From positions 4,705,001 to 4,769,000 of the forward strand of contig CANUEZ040000031.1 in NCBI GenBank assembly GCA_948099385.1: a stretch of 64,000 bases of DNA. The letters are read 5' to 3'. Below the pieces are notes generated by a model that had not been told where the DNA came from, searched no databases, and saw only the letters and a program-made list of their open reading frames with translations. The position numbers were made by a program, and so were the translations under genes. Positions within the stretch are counted from its first letter, which is position 1; each line of letters opens with the position of its first letter. This document shows, in pieces, positions 30,331-40,499 of this stretch. Origin of the DNA: Fasciola hepatica. Taxonomy: Eukaryota; Platyhelminthes; Trematoda; Plagiorchiida; Fasciolidae.

Positions 30331-31998
30331 TCACCACCCAGTTTGAAAAGAACTGGAGGAAGTTCGTCGGGACCTGCCGCTTCCCCCCCACCTTAGTAAT
30401 TGAATACATGACTCTACTTCTACTTCTGATGGGGGCTCAAGTGATACCACCCAAGAAGTCACAGTTGTTGACACAAGATTAACTACACAAGCGTGCGGCC
30501 AGCTAAACTGTTCCTTGAAGTACTTGGCCCATCGGTCAAGCCTTTGCTGTTTGTTATGGATGGGTTCTTTATTTCTATCCCAAATCGCTTCACTAACCTG
30601 AGTTCGCCGTCCACCGGTGTCACGAATAAGTTTGATCAGTAATTGACTGTTACCTGAAGCAGCTGCTATTTTCATTTCTTCGGCTACCTTGACCCACCAA
30701 TTTTCGCGATCATTCTTAAGGCTTTTTGTAACTTGTCTTTGCAGCTTTCTCCGCATCATATTCATCTCCTTACGGTTTAAAAGCTGACGCTTTTGCTCCA
30801 TTATACTCAGCGACTCTTGCGAGATCCAGTGTCTTTGATGGACATCGGATCTAGGACCACAGGCGAAACCTGCTGCAACGTGCATCGCCTGTTTGATATG
30901 AGCCCAATGCTCATCTACATCACCGTTCTCCGTGGATCCTAGCTCATGTGCTAACTTCTGCTCATAACGGGTGCAAACGTCTGGATCACATAAACGTTGC
31001 ACGGCCAATCCGCTTTGCGGTTTGCGACGATCACCATGAAGCTGGAGAGATAATCGCATTAAAACTAAGGCATGGTCCGACTCTACGTACGTGGACCAGT
31101 AAGATCTACAGTTTTGAACAGAACTGCGCCACCGGTAGCTTACGGCGATATGGTCAATTTGACTAAAAGTACCTGTAGAGTTAGAGCGCCATGTCGCTGT
31201 GCGACGCGAGCTGTGTCGGAAATTTGTGCTAGACAAGACCAATCGATTGTCTGCACAAAACTGGAGAAGCCTATCCACGTTATCTGTACGCTCAGCAGGT
31301 AAAGCACAACGCCCGCCTAAACAGGCTTCTGACACACTAAGTTTGCCAACTTGCGCATTGAAGTCACCAGCTAGCACTACAATGTCGGAACCTTTACTGC
31401 TGCGAACGAGAGTGGCGAGGGCATCATAGAACTCATCTTTCTGCAAGTCTAAGCTGCAGTCCGTTGGGGCGTACGCCGAGATCACGAACAAATTGCGTTT
31501 AACACAACTATCCTTTCGAACGCCAACTGACCCCTGGAGTCTCACAGCACATAAACGACTGTTAACAGGGATCCAGTCTAAAAGGGCAGCCTCAGCCATG
31601 TCAGTCAAGACAATTCCTACACCACGTTTACCCACAGCTCTAGCTGCTTCGTCTCCTGAGGTGCGCAGAAAATACCTCGATGAAATACCAGGAGCAGTAA
31701 GTTGAATTACATTGCTCGAATCCTGGATACGCGTTTCACTAAGGCAGCAGATATCGATCTTCAGAGAACTTATTGTGAGGGCTAGGTGCGCCTGCTGACC
31801 GGCCTGCATGAGTGTACGCATGTTGAAGGAGCCGAGATTAGGAGGCCGACGGGGCTTGAAAAAATGTGAATTACCAGACAGAGGATTATTCCCGACATTA
31901 TTTGACAATGAATCGCTGCAAGTATCGGCTGTGTTATCAATGGGAGCATTATGGGTGGATAGATGGGGCAAAGAGGGATGGTTAGGGACAGAAGACAA
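30331..31998 (-). CDS. RTE endonuclease and linker, about 555 codons
   Basis: Starts at the ATG at 31998. An unstructured N-terminus is followed by the APE-type endonuclease: NLGSFNMRTLM, CCLSETRIQD, FVISAYAPT, VVLAGDFNAQVG, TFSQIDHIAVSYRW and ESDHALVLMRL, all catalytic motifs present. A helical linker follows with QRLDRWAKYFKEQFSW. The frame ends at 30331 because of a length change in a run of seven to eight C at about 30384-30391. In the other frame the protein would continue with the EAAGPDELPP motif that leads into the reverse transcriptase. Confidence 0.85.
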   Translation of the reverse strand: MSSVPNHPSLPHLSTHNAPIDNTADTCSDSLSNNVGNNPLSGNSHFFKPRRPPNLGSFNMRTLMQAGQQAHLALTISSLKIDICCLSETRIQDSSNVIQLTAPGISSRYFLRTSGDEAARAVGKRGVGIVLTDMAEAALLDWIPVNSRLCAVRLQGSVGVRKDSCVKRNLFVISAYAPTDCSLDLQKDEFYDALATLVRSSKGSDIVVLAGDFNAQVGKLSVSEACLGGRCALPAERTDNVDRLLQFCADNRLVLSSTNFRHSSRRTATWRSNSTGTFSQIDHIAVSYRWRSSVQNCRSYWSTYVESDHALVLMRLSLQLHGDRRKPQSGLAVQRLCDPDVCTRYEQKLAHELGSTENGDVDEHWAHIKQAMHVAAGFACGPRSDVHQRHWISQESLSIMEQKRQLLNRKEMNMMRRKLQRQVTKSLKNDRENWWVKVAEEMKIAAASGNSQLLIKLIRDTGGRRTQVSEAIWDRNKEPIHNKQQRLDRWAKYFKEQFSWPHACVVNLVSTTVTSWVVSLEPPSEVEVESCIQLLRWGGSGRSRRTSSSSFQTGW

Positions 31999-32021
31999 AG
32001 GTTTATTAACAGAGAGGGAAT

Positions 32022-32093
32022 ATTACGGATAATCGCCTATGATTTCGGGATCCGTTGCGAATTTGGCTACGCATTGCCCAAAAGTGTCTTACA
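32022..32093 (+). mobile_element. 3' LTR of Pao-1 copy 2, second part
   Basis: ATTACGGATAATCGCC through GTGTCTTACA, the end of the LTR interrupted by the RTE LINE. Confidence 0.85.
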
Positions 32094-32471
32094 GGGTGGA
32101 AGTTACTTACAATTCTCCAGCTTTGCACCAGTCGCTCACAAAAAATGATTGGTCAGAACTCTCTTCAACAGAGCCCATAAAATCTGCACAGACGATAAAT
32201 AGAAAACGAAAAGGAGTTCAAAAAGAAAAAGCTGCTGGTCAAAGGTTATCCGGAAAACTTTATCATACAACATCACAAAGCGAGATTTGTGAGCGAAAAA
32301 AACAATCAACGTGGATAGGAAGCAAGTTTTTATCACTATGCCTTTTAAAACAGATCATTTATCCAATTAAATAAATTGTAATATCCAGTCATCTCTAGGG
32401 CACACTAAAAAAGAGGCGCCGTTGAGTTAGCTGCAAACGACCGAAAGGTTATGCTTTCAATAACACCCAAA
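32094..32471. other. Unassigned 378 bp, not recognisably repetitive
   Basis: Lies between the end of the Pao-1 LTR and the target duplication of Gypsy-2. It has an open plus-strand frame to 32374 (VEVTYNSPALHQSLTKNDW, then a lysine-rich stretch) that enters from the LTR. It is the best candidate in the first 40 kb for original host sequence, though I see no splice sites or known domain. Confidence 0.3.
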
Positions 32472-32475
32472 CAGT

Positions 32476-32897
32476 TATAGGAGACGTTCGAATGCGGCTG
32501 GTGAACGTGTCTCCTATTGGGTCTAGCAGCGAAATACCAACGTTTTCCCCTCTATTGGACGAATAGTGAAGGAGCAATTCGGTTTATAGATGCAAGGTGT
32601 TTTCTAAATATCGTGGCACCGAAACAGTACCGATACGAGAGATACACGGGACGGAAAACGAAACTCAGCGGCTGTGCAGAAAGCGAACCGTGAGCGCGTA
32701 CAATCGGCGAACGAACGAAAGTGAAAGTGATTCAAAACGAGGTCGACGAAACCCTCGGAAAAGTCAGTCCAGTAAACGTACGCAACCGGACAACACTATG
32801 AGGTCGATGTCAAACGTCGGAATAGATCGTAGAGAAAATAGATCCCAAATGGTGTCCAGAAAATAGTCACTTCTTCAGAACGATCGAGGTCACTACA
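32476..32897 (-). mobile_element. 3' LTR of Gypsy-2
   Basis: 422 bp, closely similar to 38202-38622. An antisense 89-codon open frame (32597-32866) is present in both LTRs with an identical peptide, rich in Arg, Ser and Glu. This follows from near-identity of the LTR DNA and does not by itself show coding. Confidence 0.85.
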
Positions 32898-34229
32898 GCA
32901 GCCCTCGCTAAAAGGTACAGAATGCTTCCGAAAAATGTCGAGGACAAGAAGGCACACAAACGATATTTGTGCGCGTGAATGCGTGCAAAATACGTGAATG
33001 TAGCTATGCTGTGAGATGCCGACTGGCAGAATCCGTGGTATGCAGGAACCGTAGGATGATGGTCGAGCGAAAGCCAGATTCGTTGTCAGTGACTTTGGCT
33101 GCGTGAATCACCATCCAGGTGTGCCACACCAATAAAGTCTGTTATCGGGTGACCGTTACCCTATATGATATCCGGAAGCCAAATCGGTAGGTTCGTAAAT
33201 GGCAAGGAAAGAGAGCGACAAGGCCGATCCAGAAAGCAAACGTTGGTGACGAAATTCTCCAGGTTTCGTGGGACCAGCAAAGCGTACCGTATGGCGAGGT
33301 TCCATGAAACGAAAAGAAACGAAAGACTGCCGCAGCAGCCGCAATGGACTTGACTAAGACACAGTAATAATTAATAAAGTGTGTTAAATCGTGTCGAAAC
33401 GATAAACACGAAAGTTATTACTGCGAAGTGCATTGAATAAGATCGTGTTTGACCTAGTCACGAAAGCGTGCTGGGCAAAACATCTTCCGGCCTGAACGTG
33501 AGACGCGAGCCTCATTCACGAATGGGTGTGTGGACGTGCTCTGCTGACTTTACCGTGAGCCAGTATTCTCATTCGAGGACGTGGCAGGGCCAGCGGACTG
33601 CTGACTTGAATGTGAGGCGAAGTCGTGGCAGGCAACGCTAACTGCAGACCTTGACGTGACACGGGAGTGTCGTCAACAGGTAATAATGATAATAATAATA
33701 GTAATAATATTAATAATGGTTTATTTCGGATAACCCCGAGGCATGCTGTAACGCAAGATCAAACGGCACAATTGGACGTAGAGTCCGAATTCCAAGAGGA
33801 TGATTCAGGTATATGCGCCCGATATTGTACAAGAGAAAGTATTTAAGTTGCTCTTTAGAGCGGCGCCCGACAAATTTGAACTCAAGGTCGGGTGGTTAGC
33901 CCGGCCAAGTCAGAGTGGAGCTGGTCGAAGGCAGTAGACTCTTCCTGAAATAGTACAAAAAGAGGGGCTATGAAACGGGAGAATCAAACAGAATTGATGA
34001 AAGTTTTGTTCACCTTGAGGAAAAAGAAGTTTCCAAGTGAGACATGAACCAGCTATAGCGCTCCGAGGAGTATGGAACGGCTTTGGATTAAAATCAGATG
34101 ATAAAAGGAATGAATTTGCAGATAAAGAACAATCGAAATGCTTTGAAGATTTTCCTTGTAGCTTTCAGCGACCAAATGTCGGCCGAGTCTGTTAAATCGT
34201 TGCGCACATTGTTCACTTTCATAGTGTAG
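32898..34229 (-). other. 1.3 kb between Gypsy-2 integrase and its 3' LTR
   Basis: Unusually long for this type of element. It includes an (AAT)n block at 33682-33719 beside TTTATTTCGG, which looks like the simple-repeat end of a small LINE fragment on the minus strand. Around 33120-33360 there is a plus-strand stretch with AATAAAG and a TTGGTGACGAAATTC box. I recognise no protein. It may be one or more nested fragments. Confidence 0.4.
33682..33719. repeat. (AAT)n simple repeat
   Basis: Imperfect AAT/TAA repeat, about 38 bp, possibly a LINE tail. Confidence 0.8.
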
Positions 34230-34249
34230 GGTTAACATCTAATCTCATA

Positions 34250-35452
34250 TCAGCGGGCTACACGCTGTCATCAAAGTACGCGGCTTCGAGACGATCGATG
34301 CTAACTGTATCGACGTGACCGTGTCGATAAAACTTGTGTTTCATCGTGACGAGAAATCACGCGAAATGGACCTTAGCAAAGCTGTTGTAGCGGTTTGCTT
34401 ACCGAATCAACACGAATGAATACATGCGAACAAGTCTCGAGTTCGGTCGGAACAAAACCTACCGTCGCTGCATTCGAGTCTGCGCCGGAGCGAGATTTTG
34501 CATGTACGTAGACAAACGGTGAGCGTAAGTCTGTACGGCAAGTGAATCTGTACTCCGTGGCGTAAAGAATTCCTCAGGCAGTCGTATTGTCGTGCCGTAG
34601 ACAAGTTCTGCGGCGGAATATTGGATACCTGCCTTTATGCAAGTCCTGATACCAAGCAGAACTAGCGGTAACGTTTCGTACCAGTCGGGGCTCTCGTGCG
34701 CCTTAAAAGCCGCTTCGATTTGGCTATGAAAACGTCTGACTAAACCATTTGATGCCGGATGGCACGCAATTCTGCGAGTGCATTCCATACCCAGCATATG
34801 AGTTAATGGAGAGAATAGGTCGGACCCAAGTTGTTGCCATCGATCGGTAGTGATTGTGGAAGGACAATCATATAAAGCCATCCATTGTTCTATCAGATGT
34901 CGAGCCACTGATTCGGCCGTGAAGACAGGGATGGGAATAGCCTCGGGCCACCCAGCAAACCTACCGATGCGCGTTGGTAAATAGGTGAACCCGCGTGATA
35001 GGGTCAATGGACCCACAATGTCTACGTGGATATGATCGAAGCGAGCATCAGGCGTAGCACAAGTACCGATAAGCGAAGCTACTTGCCTATGCACTTTAGA
35101 TCGTTGACATTGCAGACACTGTTTTCCCCACATAAGGGACATCTTTATTCGTGGACGGCCAGACGTATCGTGCAGCTACTAATTGGAGACTGGCTGCGAT
35201 GCCTGGATGTGAGAGTCCATGTAGGGTATCGAACACGAGACGTCGATATGTAGAGGGTACGACTGGTCGAGGTAGGCCAGTAGACATGTCGCAGAGTATA
35301 GTCCTAGCACTGGTGGCCAGAGATGCGGGCCGACACTGTAGCAACGATGACTGAGCAGCTTCCATACATGAGGAATCCTGTGCTTGTGCTGAAGCCATGG
35401 CAGGGATGTCTAAACTCGGAGATTTAATAACGTTAGGCGGAATACGCGACAA
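34250..35452 (-). pseudogene. Gypsy-2 integrase, catalytic Glu replaced
   Basis: The zinc-binding part is seen in YRRLVFDTLHGLSHPGIAAS and QCLQCQRSKVHR (35235-35085). Core: FDHIHVDIVGPL (first Asp, about 35040-35005) and TITTDRWQQLGSDLF (second Asp, about 34870-34830; the usual RGxQF is altered). The third motif reads NGLVRRFHSQIEAAF (about 34755-34710) where the family has NGxxERxH, so the catalytic Glu is Arg. The C-terminal domain continues in other frames with HVFIRVDSVSKPLQQ, GPFRVISRHDE and VDTVSIDRLEAAYF, ending near 34250. Frames shift at about 35100 and 34460. Confidence 0.8.
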
Positions 35453-35464
35453 AGCATCTGCGAC

Positions 35465-36028
35465 TCATTTCGACTCACCATTGACGTGTCGCAGGTCAGT
35501 CGTGAACTGAGAAATATAGTCTAAATGTCTGACTTCTCGTGGGGAGTAACGGTCGGACTTAGTATGCAATGCATACATCAAAGGCTTATGGTGGGTATAG
35601 AGGATGGAATATCGACCCTCGACTGCATGGCGAAAGTGTTTAACGGCATTGTATGCAGCTGGCAGTTCGCGACCAAAAGCACTACATTTGGTTTCCGTGG
35701 GACTGAGGCGTCGAGAGGAAAACTCTAATGGCTGCCAGATCCCAGAAACAGACTGTTGCAGGACCGCTCCGATGGCAAAGTCGGATGCATCCACCGATGT
35801 GCTTAGTGTGGCGGACGGAACTGGGTGCATTAGGAGCGTGGTCTGAAATAATGTCGCTTTAATCTCCGAGACTGCTACTCTAGCGGCATCCGTAAGGGAC
35901 AGCTTACGTGGATTGCCAGGAAGTAGGTCAGTTAAAGGAAGCGGACATTCAGCAGCATGGGGTATGAAACGACGATAAAAGTTAACTAACCCCAAAAATG
36001 CCTCAAGCTCCTTGATTGAGGACGGCAC
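35465..36028 (-). pseudogene. Gypsy-2 reverse transcriptase connection and RNase H
   Basis: SSIKELEAFLGLVNFYRRFI is the thumb/connection signature, and LSTSVDASDFAIGAVLQQ carries the RNase H Asp. EFSSRRLSPTETKCSAFGRE and YSILYTHHKPLMYALHT follow (family consensus has a TDHKPL box; here THHKPL). Open in one frame to 35465. A stop at 36029-36031 separates it from the reverse transcriptase. Confidence 0.8.
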
Positions 36029-36031
36029 AGC

Positions 36032-36874
36032 CTAATCTAGGATGGCGCGCACTTTATCTCCACAAGGCTTTGTACCCTCTCGAGTGATCTTGTGGCCGAG
36101 GAACACAAGTTCCTGTTTGTCAAGTTCACATTTATCAGGATTGACTACTATTTGATGTTCGGACAAACGTTGAAATAGTAGCGTCAAGTGTTGGAAATGT
36201 TCGTCTACGCTCGACGATGCGATTAGCAAGTCATCGATATAGACGTGAACCAACTCCAAGTCTCGCGTAATGCTATTGATAAACCTCTGGAATATCTGAG
36301 AAGCATTTTGCAGACCAAAAGGCATAGGTAGGAACTCAAACAAACCAAAAGGAGTCGTGACAGCGGTTTTCTCGATATCTTCAGCGGCGACTTGGATCTG
36401 GTGATGGCCTCGCACCAAATCGATCTTAGAAAATACAGTCGTGCCGTGGAGTGGTGCCTTGATGTCGTGTATGTTGCGTATCGGGTAGCTATCGTAACGG
36501 GCAACCAAATTTAGTGCGCGATAGTCGCCACATGGTCGCCAGCTAATGCCATCTTTCTTAAGAGCCATTTGTAGAGGTTAGGCCCATGGACTGTGAGAAG
36601 GACGAACAATACCTTTAGAAAGTAAAGTGTCAAACTCACGTTTGGCGAAAACCAATTTGCCCGGTCGTTTCGTGACTGGTGGTCCGTTAGTGACAATGTG
36701 GTGTGCCACGTGATCGGTCACTGCGTCTATCTCTTCAAATGGTTTAGTCAATATGGGGAATTTAATAAACAAAGACTGAAAATCGTGCGGAATGTTAGAA
36801 AACAATCCTGTGATTCGGTGTGCATCTGTTCGAGCTGCAATACCCGTAAATTTAATGTTCGACGAAGGATCCAT
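36032..36874 (-). pseudogene. Gypsy-2 reverse transcriptase
   Basis: Two frame segments. 36874-36578 has VAHHIVTNGPPVTKRPGKLV and FDTLLSKGIVRPSHSPWA. After a stop near 36577, 36568-36032 has ALKKDGISWRPCGDYRALN, VFSKIDLVRGHHQIQVA, TPFGLFEFLPMPFGLQNA, and HVYIDDLLIASSS with an intact YIDD box (about 36247-36227), then NPDKCELDKQELVFLGHKI. All core blocks are present, so the domain would be complete but for the breaks at its two ends. Confidence 0.85.
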
Positions 36875-36988
36875 GAGCTGCAGCCTACGTGAATCAACAA
36901 GTAATTCATAGTGCTGCAGGAAATCGATTCCCAGTATGCCTGTGGGAAAATCCGCAAGAATGAACGTCCACAGGTACCGTCGTCGTGG

Positions 36989-38144
36989 TCACAGGTTGAC
37001 CGCAAGCTGTCTCGTGCCGTAAATAGGAATGGAGGAACCATTCGCCGCTGACAGCCGAAGCAAAGAAGCTCGTGGCTTGTCCTTACCAACCGGCAAGACA
37101 GAAACTTGGGCCCCAGTATCGACTAGGAACCTAGTGTCAGTGCACGAATCATGCACGTGAAATAAACGGCCAACCTGAGACTGATTGCCGGCGAGTACGG
37201 CCGCTTCTACTCGCCGGAAGTGGCGTTTCCCGCCGCGTATGAACACGGCTGTCTGCACCTGCGAGCAGCTGGTCCGAAAACGCGGTGGAACCAACAAGTC
37301 CGCTGGTAGGATGATCTGGTTTGGACGAGGCAGGTGAGACGGATTCACGGCGGACGCGGGCAGTGGGGGGCGCCCGTTCGTGCCGTTGATTACATGGGCT
37401 AACGCGGAGGGTCGGTATTCTAACTCTGTCCTTGAAGGACAGCCGGCGCTGGATGGATCTACATTGCCGCGGCCTCTCCGGCAATTCATCCAGATCAACA
37501 CCCCGAGGATTGCGCGATGTCGCGGCGATTGGGGGATTAACCCCACTGCCGACACGTACGACAGTCTTGTCAGCCACGGCGGCTGCCAGTTCCAAGGACG
37601 AGCGCTCGAGAGAGCAGTTACGGTGGTCTGAACCTGAAGGAGTAAAGAGTCCAACCGCAGTTCCTTAAATATCTCCAAATCCTTAGAGGCGGGCCCTGCC
37701 AGGGACCGGAGGTGAGCTAGGTGGCGGTTGGGTTTTGTGCCCCCAAAGGGGTGCCGGGCACGCAGCTGACGTAAGCTTCTCCCCCGAGAAGGAAGGAAAT
37801 GCTGCAGTATGGCCTCATTAAGCCGACCGTACGGCTGCTCTTGAGGAGGACTTAATACCAAAATTCCCCACTGGGGCGATACCGTCGCCGGGGATTGCAT
37901 CTAAGGCATAGGAAAATCGCTGACGCCGGCCGATAATCCTACGTGCCTCAAATTGCAGCTCTAAGGCTGCGAACGGAACCTCAGGATCAGGTGGGATAAA
38001 CTCCACGGGATTAAAAGCAACTGCAGACAAAGTGAGGTCTGTGTCGAGCAGCATCTTATCACCGACATGGTTAAGTGGCGATAATATATCGTAAAAAACA
38101 GTTATCGCGCAACAGAAAGAGGACTGAAAACAGCAAAAAGTCAC
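36989..38144 (-). pseudogene. Gypsy-2 Gag and aspartic protease
   Basis: The Gag start (38144-37818) has VEFIPPDPEVPFAALELQFE and RQRFSYALDAIPGD, the conserved capsid motif of CsRn1/Kabuki-like elements. The frame then shifts near 37860 (37900-36989): LNEAILQHFLPSRGRSLRQL and HLAHLRSLAGPASKDLEIFK are late capsid, followed by a degenerate middle, then protease CTDTRFLVDTGAQVSVLPVG (about 37150-37095) with the DTG active-site triad. No clear CCHC knuckle is seen. A further frame break at about 36989 precedes the reverse transcriptase. Confidence 0.8.
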
Positions 38145-38201
38145 AGGCTCATCGGGCGGGCAAGTAATCCAGGAAGTTTCTGAAGGTTACGGGCTCACCA
38201 A

Positions 38202-38622
38202 TATAGAAGACGTTCGAGAGAGCCTGGTGAACGTGTCTCCTATTGGGTCTAGCAGCGAAATACCAACGTTTCCCCTCTATTGGATGAATAGAGAAGACGC
38301 AATTCAGTTTATAGATGCAAGGTGTTTTCTAAATATCGTGGCACCGAAACAGTACCGATACGAGAGATACACGGGACGGAAAACGAAACTCAGCGGCTGT
38401 GCAGAAAGCGAACCGTGAGCGCGTACAATCGGCGAACGAACGAAAGTGAAAGTGATTCAAAACGAGGTCGACGGAACCCTCGGAAAAGTCAGTCCAGTAA
38501 ACGTACGCAACCGGACAACACTATGAGGTCGATGTCAAACGTCGGAATAGATCGTAGAGAAAATAGATCCCAAATGGTGTCCAGAAAATAGTCACTTCTT
38601 CAGAACGATCTAGGTCATCACA
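38202..38622 (-). mobile_element. 5' LTR of Gypsy-2
   Basis: 421 bp, the partner of 32476-32897, with the target duplication CAGT at 38623-38626 on its outer side. Confidence 0.85.
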
Positions 38623-38639
38623 CAGTCTTGCTGATCCCA

Positions 38640-39075
38640 ATGTCTCACATGTTGTCTATCAGTTCACTTGCAGTTACGTTGACGTATACATTGGCAGGAC
38701 GGATCGTTGCTTGACTCAAAGAGTATCAAAACTCGTACGGAAATGACTGTCAAGCTTGAAGATGCTACCTGCTGGGACAATATACAACGAAGTGAAACCG
38801 TCAGCTTATTCGATTGCAAGACACTTGATTGCACCAGATCACAAAGTTGACCTGACCCAGTGTTTCAAAGCTTTGTTGCGCAATACAGCACCGAAACTAT
38901 TGGCGTTCAGTAAGGCTTTTCTAATCATGATGCATCAGCAAGCACTGTGCACACAAGACATTGACCTAAAATGTCTGTTTACCTTGGCGTTAGCACGACA
39001 GACTTCACTCTCCCCAAAGTACGTACTTTAGGAATTTCCGATGGTGTCTACATTACTGTTGCACGTACCCCTCAC
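38640..39075 (+). pseudogene. Penelope-like element GIY-YIG endonuclease fragment
   Basis: The plus-strand translation shows VVYQFTCSYVDVYIGRTDRC (GIY-like and YIG strands), a stop, then SIARHLIAPDHKVDLTQCF and PKLLAFSKAFLIMMHQQALC. This order is the C-terminal endonuclease of Penelope-like retroelements. No reverse transcriptase is attached. The downstream non-coding part is interrupted by the solo LTR at 39081 and continues to about 39580. Confidence 0.65.
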
Positions 39076-39080
39076 ACCCC

Positions 39081-39456
39081 AATAACGACCGGTCGTGGAA
39101 AGTCCCCTAAAACCTTTGCAGTTCCATGTTTTTCTTAGCACCACTCATTTGCCTACACTATTGATGTGTCTTTATGAACTGTTTGTTTTTATGGACCAAT
39201 TGTTGTTTGTTCGAACCCGGAGCGCTACTTTGTCATATCCTTGTTCTGGACCTGCGTGACGCACGTGCTCCTTGATCGCATGCTGTAATTCGGTATCTCG
39301 TTTGTTGAGTCTTTGTGATCTCATAATTGAGAATTGTATCATTTTGGTGTCATTGTTCGTTCAATAATCTAGTGTCGTAGAATATTACGGATAATCGCCT
39401 TTTGATTTCGGGATCCGTTTGCGAATTTGGCTACGCATTGCTCAAACGTGTGTTAC
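39081..39456 (+). mobile_element. Solo Pao-1-type LTR with ACCCC target duplication
   Basis: 376 bp, about 99% identical to 21846-22221, flanked by ACCCC at 39076-39080 and 39457-39461. Its first bases read AATAACG instead of TGTAACG. It lies in the 3' part of the Penelope-like fragment. Confidence 0.75.
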
Positions 39457-39609
39457 ACCCCTACTGTACCATGTATATATATTGACACGTTTTACGTTCG
39501 CGGTTGACAAGAGTAAACAAAATGCTTGCATCTCGCGACTTATGTCTCCTCTCTGTTCTCATGGATTAAACAATACCTTAACGCTGCACATACTGCTACT
39601 GGCAAAAGT

Positions 39610-39997
39610 CGTTCTGTTATTTAACTGCCGTAGTTGGAGAACCAATTTTCAGAGTATATCGAAAGCTAATGTCAGTTATTTCAGAGGGGATGATTTACGA
39701 CCGCCGAACGGGATTGTCATTCTGCGCAACGGGCACTGGATAAACACAATTCTGGATCTAGATGATCTATCTCGTCATAGACGTTACGTTGAGCAGGTAA
39801 AGTTCAACGAAGAAGGTCAGTCCGATGTCATTTCACCCGCTGTTGGATCAACTGATAATTCCGATCTAGATATACTTGAACCCGAGAATCCCACGGAACA
39901 ACCAGGTATCCGAAGATCTGAAAGAATTTTTCATTACCGCGAAGGGATTACGAATACCCCCATTTCAGTTCAGCGTGCGGGGCATGTGGCATTATAG
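39610..39997 (+). pseudogene. Gypsy-1 integrase C-terminal tail, second copy
   Basis: Same peptide as 22380-22762 with a few changes (for example PGIRRSERIFHYREGI here). Stop at 39997, then Gypsy-1 terminal sequence to 40150. Confidence 0.7.
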
Positions 39998-40121
39998 ATA
40001 AGCTTTCTCTGTTTTGTTTTATGTGCCTCCTCCGTTATAATACTGACTTATACAGTACGTGATACCAGGCATACGATATATTAAGCTACGTCTTATTCGG
40101 TGTTGGTTTTCTTGGCTCTCG

Positions 40122-40496
40122 TTAGTCCTGCGCGAGATCAACCCCCTTCAATCCATTCGTTATTACACACAGAATTATCAGTTGTTTCTCTAGGCCTTTT
40201 ATGTACAAGTGGAAGTGAAAAGACTCCATTGCTGAACCCTTCGGCACATCACCGGGAACCCTTCCTGGTCCTGACAGATAACAGCCCACCTTAACCCAGG
40301 ATCCAAGATTCCTTAGAAAGTAGGCCACCATATCTCTCGCATTCCCGCTTATCTCAAAGGTCTGCAATTTATAGCGCAGCAGGAGATGACTCACAAAGTC
40401 GAAGGCCCTACTAAAATCGGTATCTGTATGGGTGGGCAACTGCTGTCGCCTTGAACACCCAGTGTTGGGAGCTAAGGAACCTAGCAGGCAACACAA
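40122..40496 (-). pseudogene. LINE reverse transcriptase fragment
   Basis: The minus-strand frame with DFSRAFDFVSHLLLRYKLQT, FLRNLGSWVKVGCYLSG and VPGDVPKGSAMESFHFHLY corresponds to the palm blocks of CR1/Jockey-group reverse transcriptases (family DFSKAFDxVxH and GVPQGSVLGP). The catalytic FADD block is not included. Confidence 0.6.
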
Positions 40497-40499
40497 TTA

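Larger units (their letters stand above)
28644..32017 (-). mobile_element. RTE-type LINE inserted in the Pao-1 copy 2 LTR
   Basis: A 3.4-kb element on the minus strand: endonuclease, then reverse transcriptase, then a short 3' region ending in (ATG)6 (28644-28662). A 4-bp direct repeat GAAT (28640-28643 and 32018-32021) flanks it, and removing the element restores the LTR. The length and one-ORF layout are those of full-length or nearly full-length RTE elements. It carries one frameshift and two stops. Confidence 0.85.
32476..38622 (-). mobile_element. Gypsy-2, CsRn1-like LTR retrotransposon
   Basis: A 6.1-kb minus-strand element with both LTRs (32476-32897 and 38202-38622, about 422 bp, TGTGATGACC or TGTAGTGACC at the start). 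It is flanked by a 4-bp direct repeat CAGT (32472-32475 and 38623-38626). After the 5' LTR, TTGGTGAGCCCGTAACC resembles a tRNA-Trp primer-binding site, as reported for the CsRn1 clade. Gag, protease, reverse transcriptase, RNase H and integrase follow in order with several breaks. Confidence 0.85.
39081..40150 (+). repeat. 1.07-kb direct repeat, copy 2 of 2
   Basis: Partner of 21846-22920. Here the left flank also continues the Penelope element across the LTR, so this copy has the original arrangement. Confidence 0.9.

Noticed and set aside
32597..32866. 89-codon antisense frame in the Gypsy-2 LTRs as a real gene
   Set aside because: The identical peptide in both LTRs is explained by recent LTR identity. 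No promoter, domain or codon evidence supports it.
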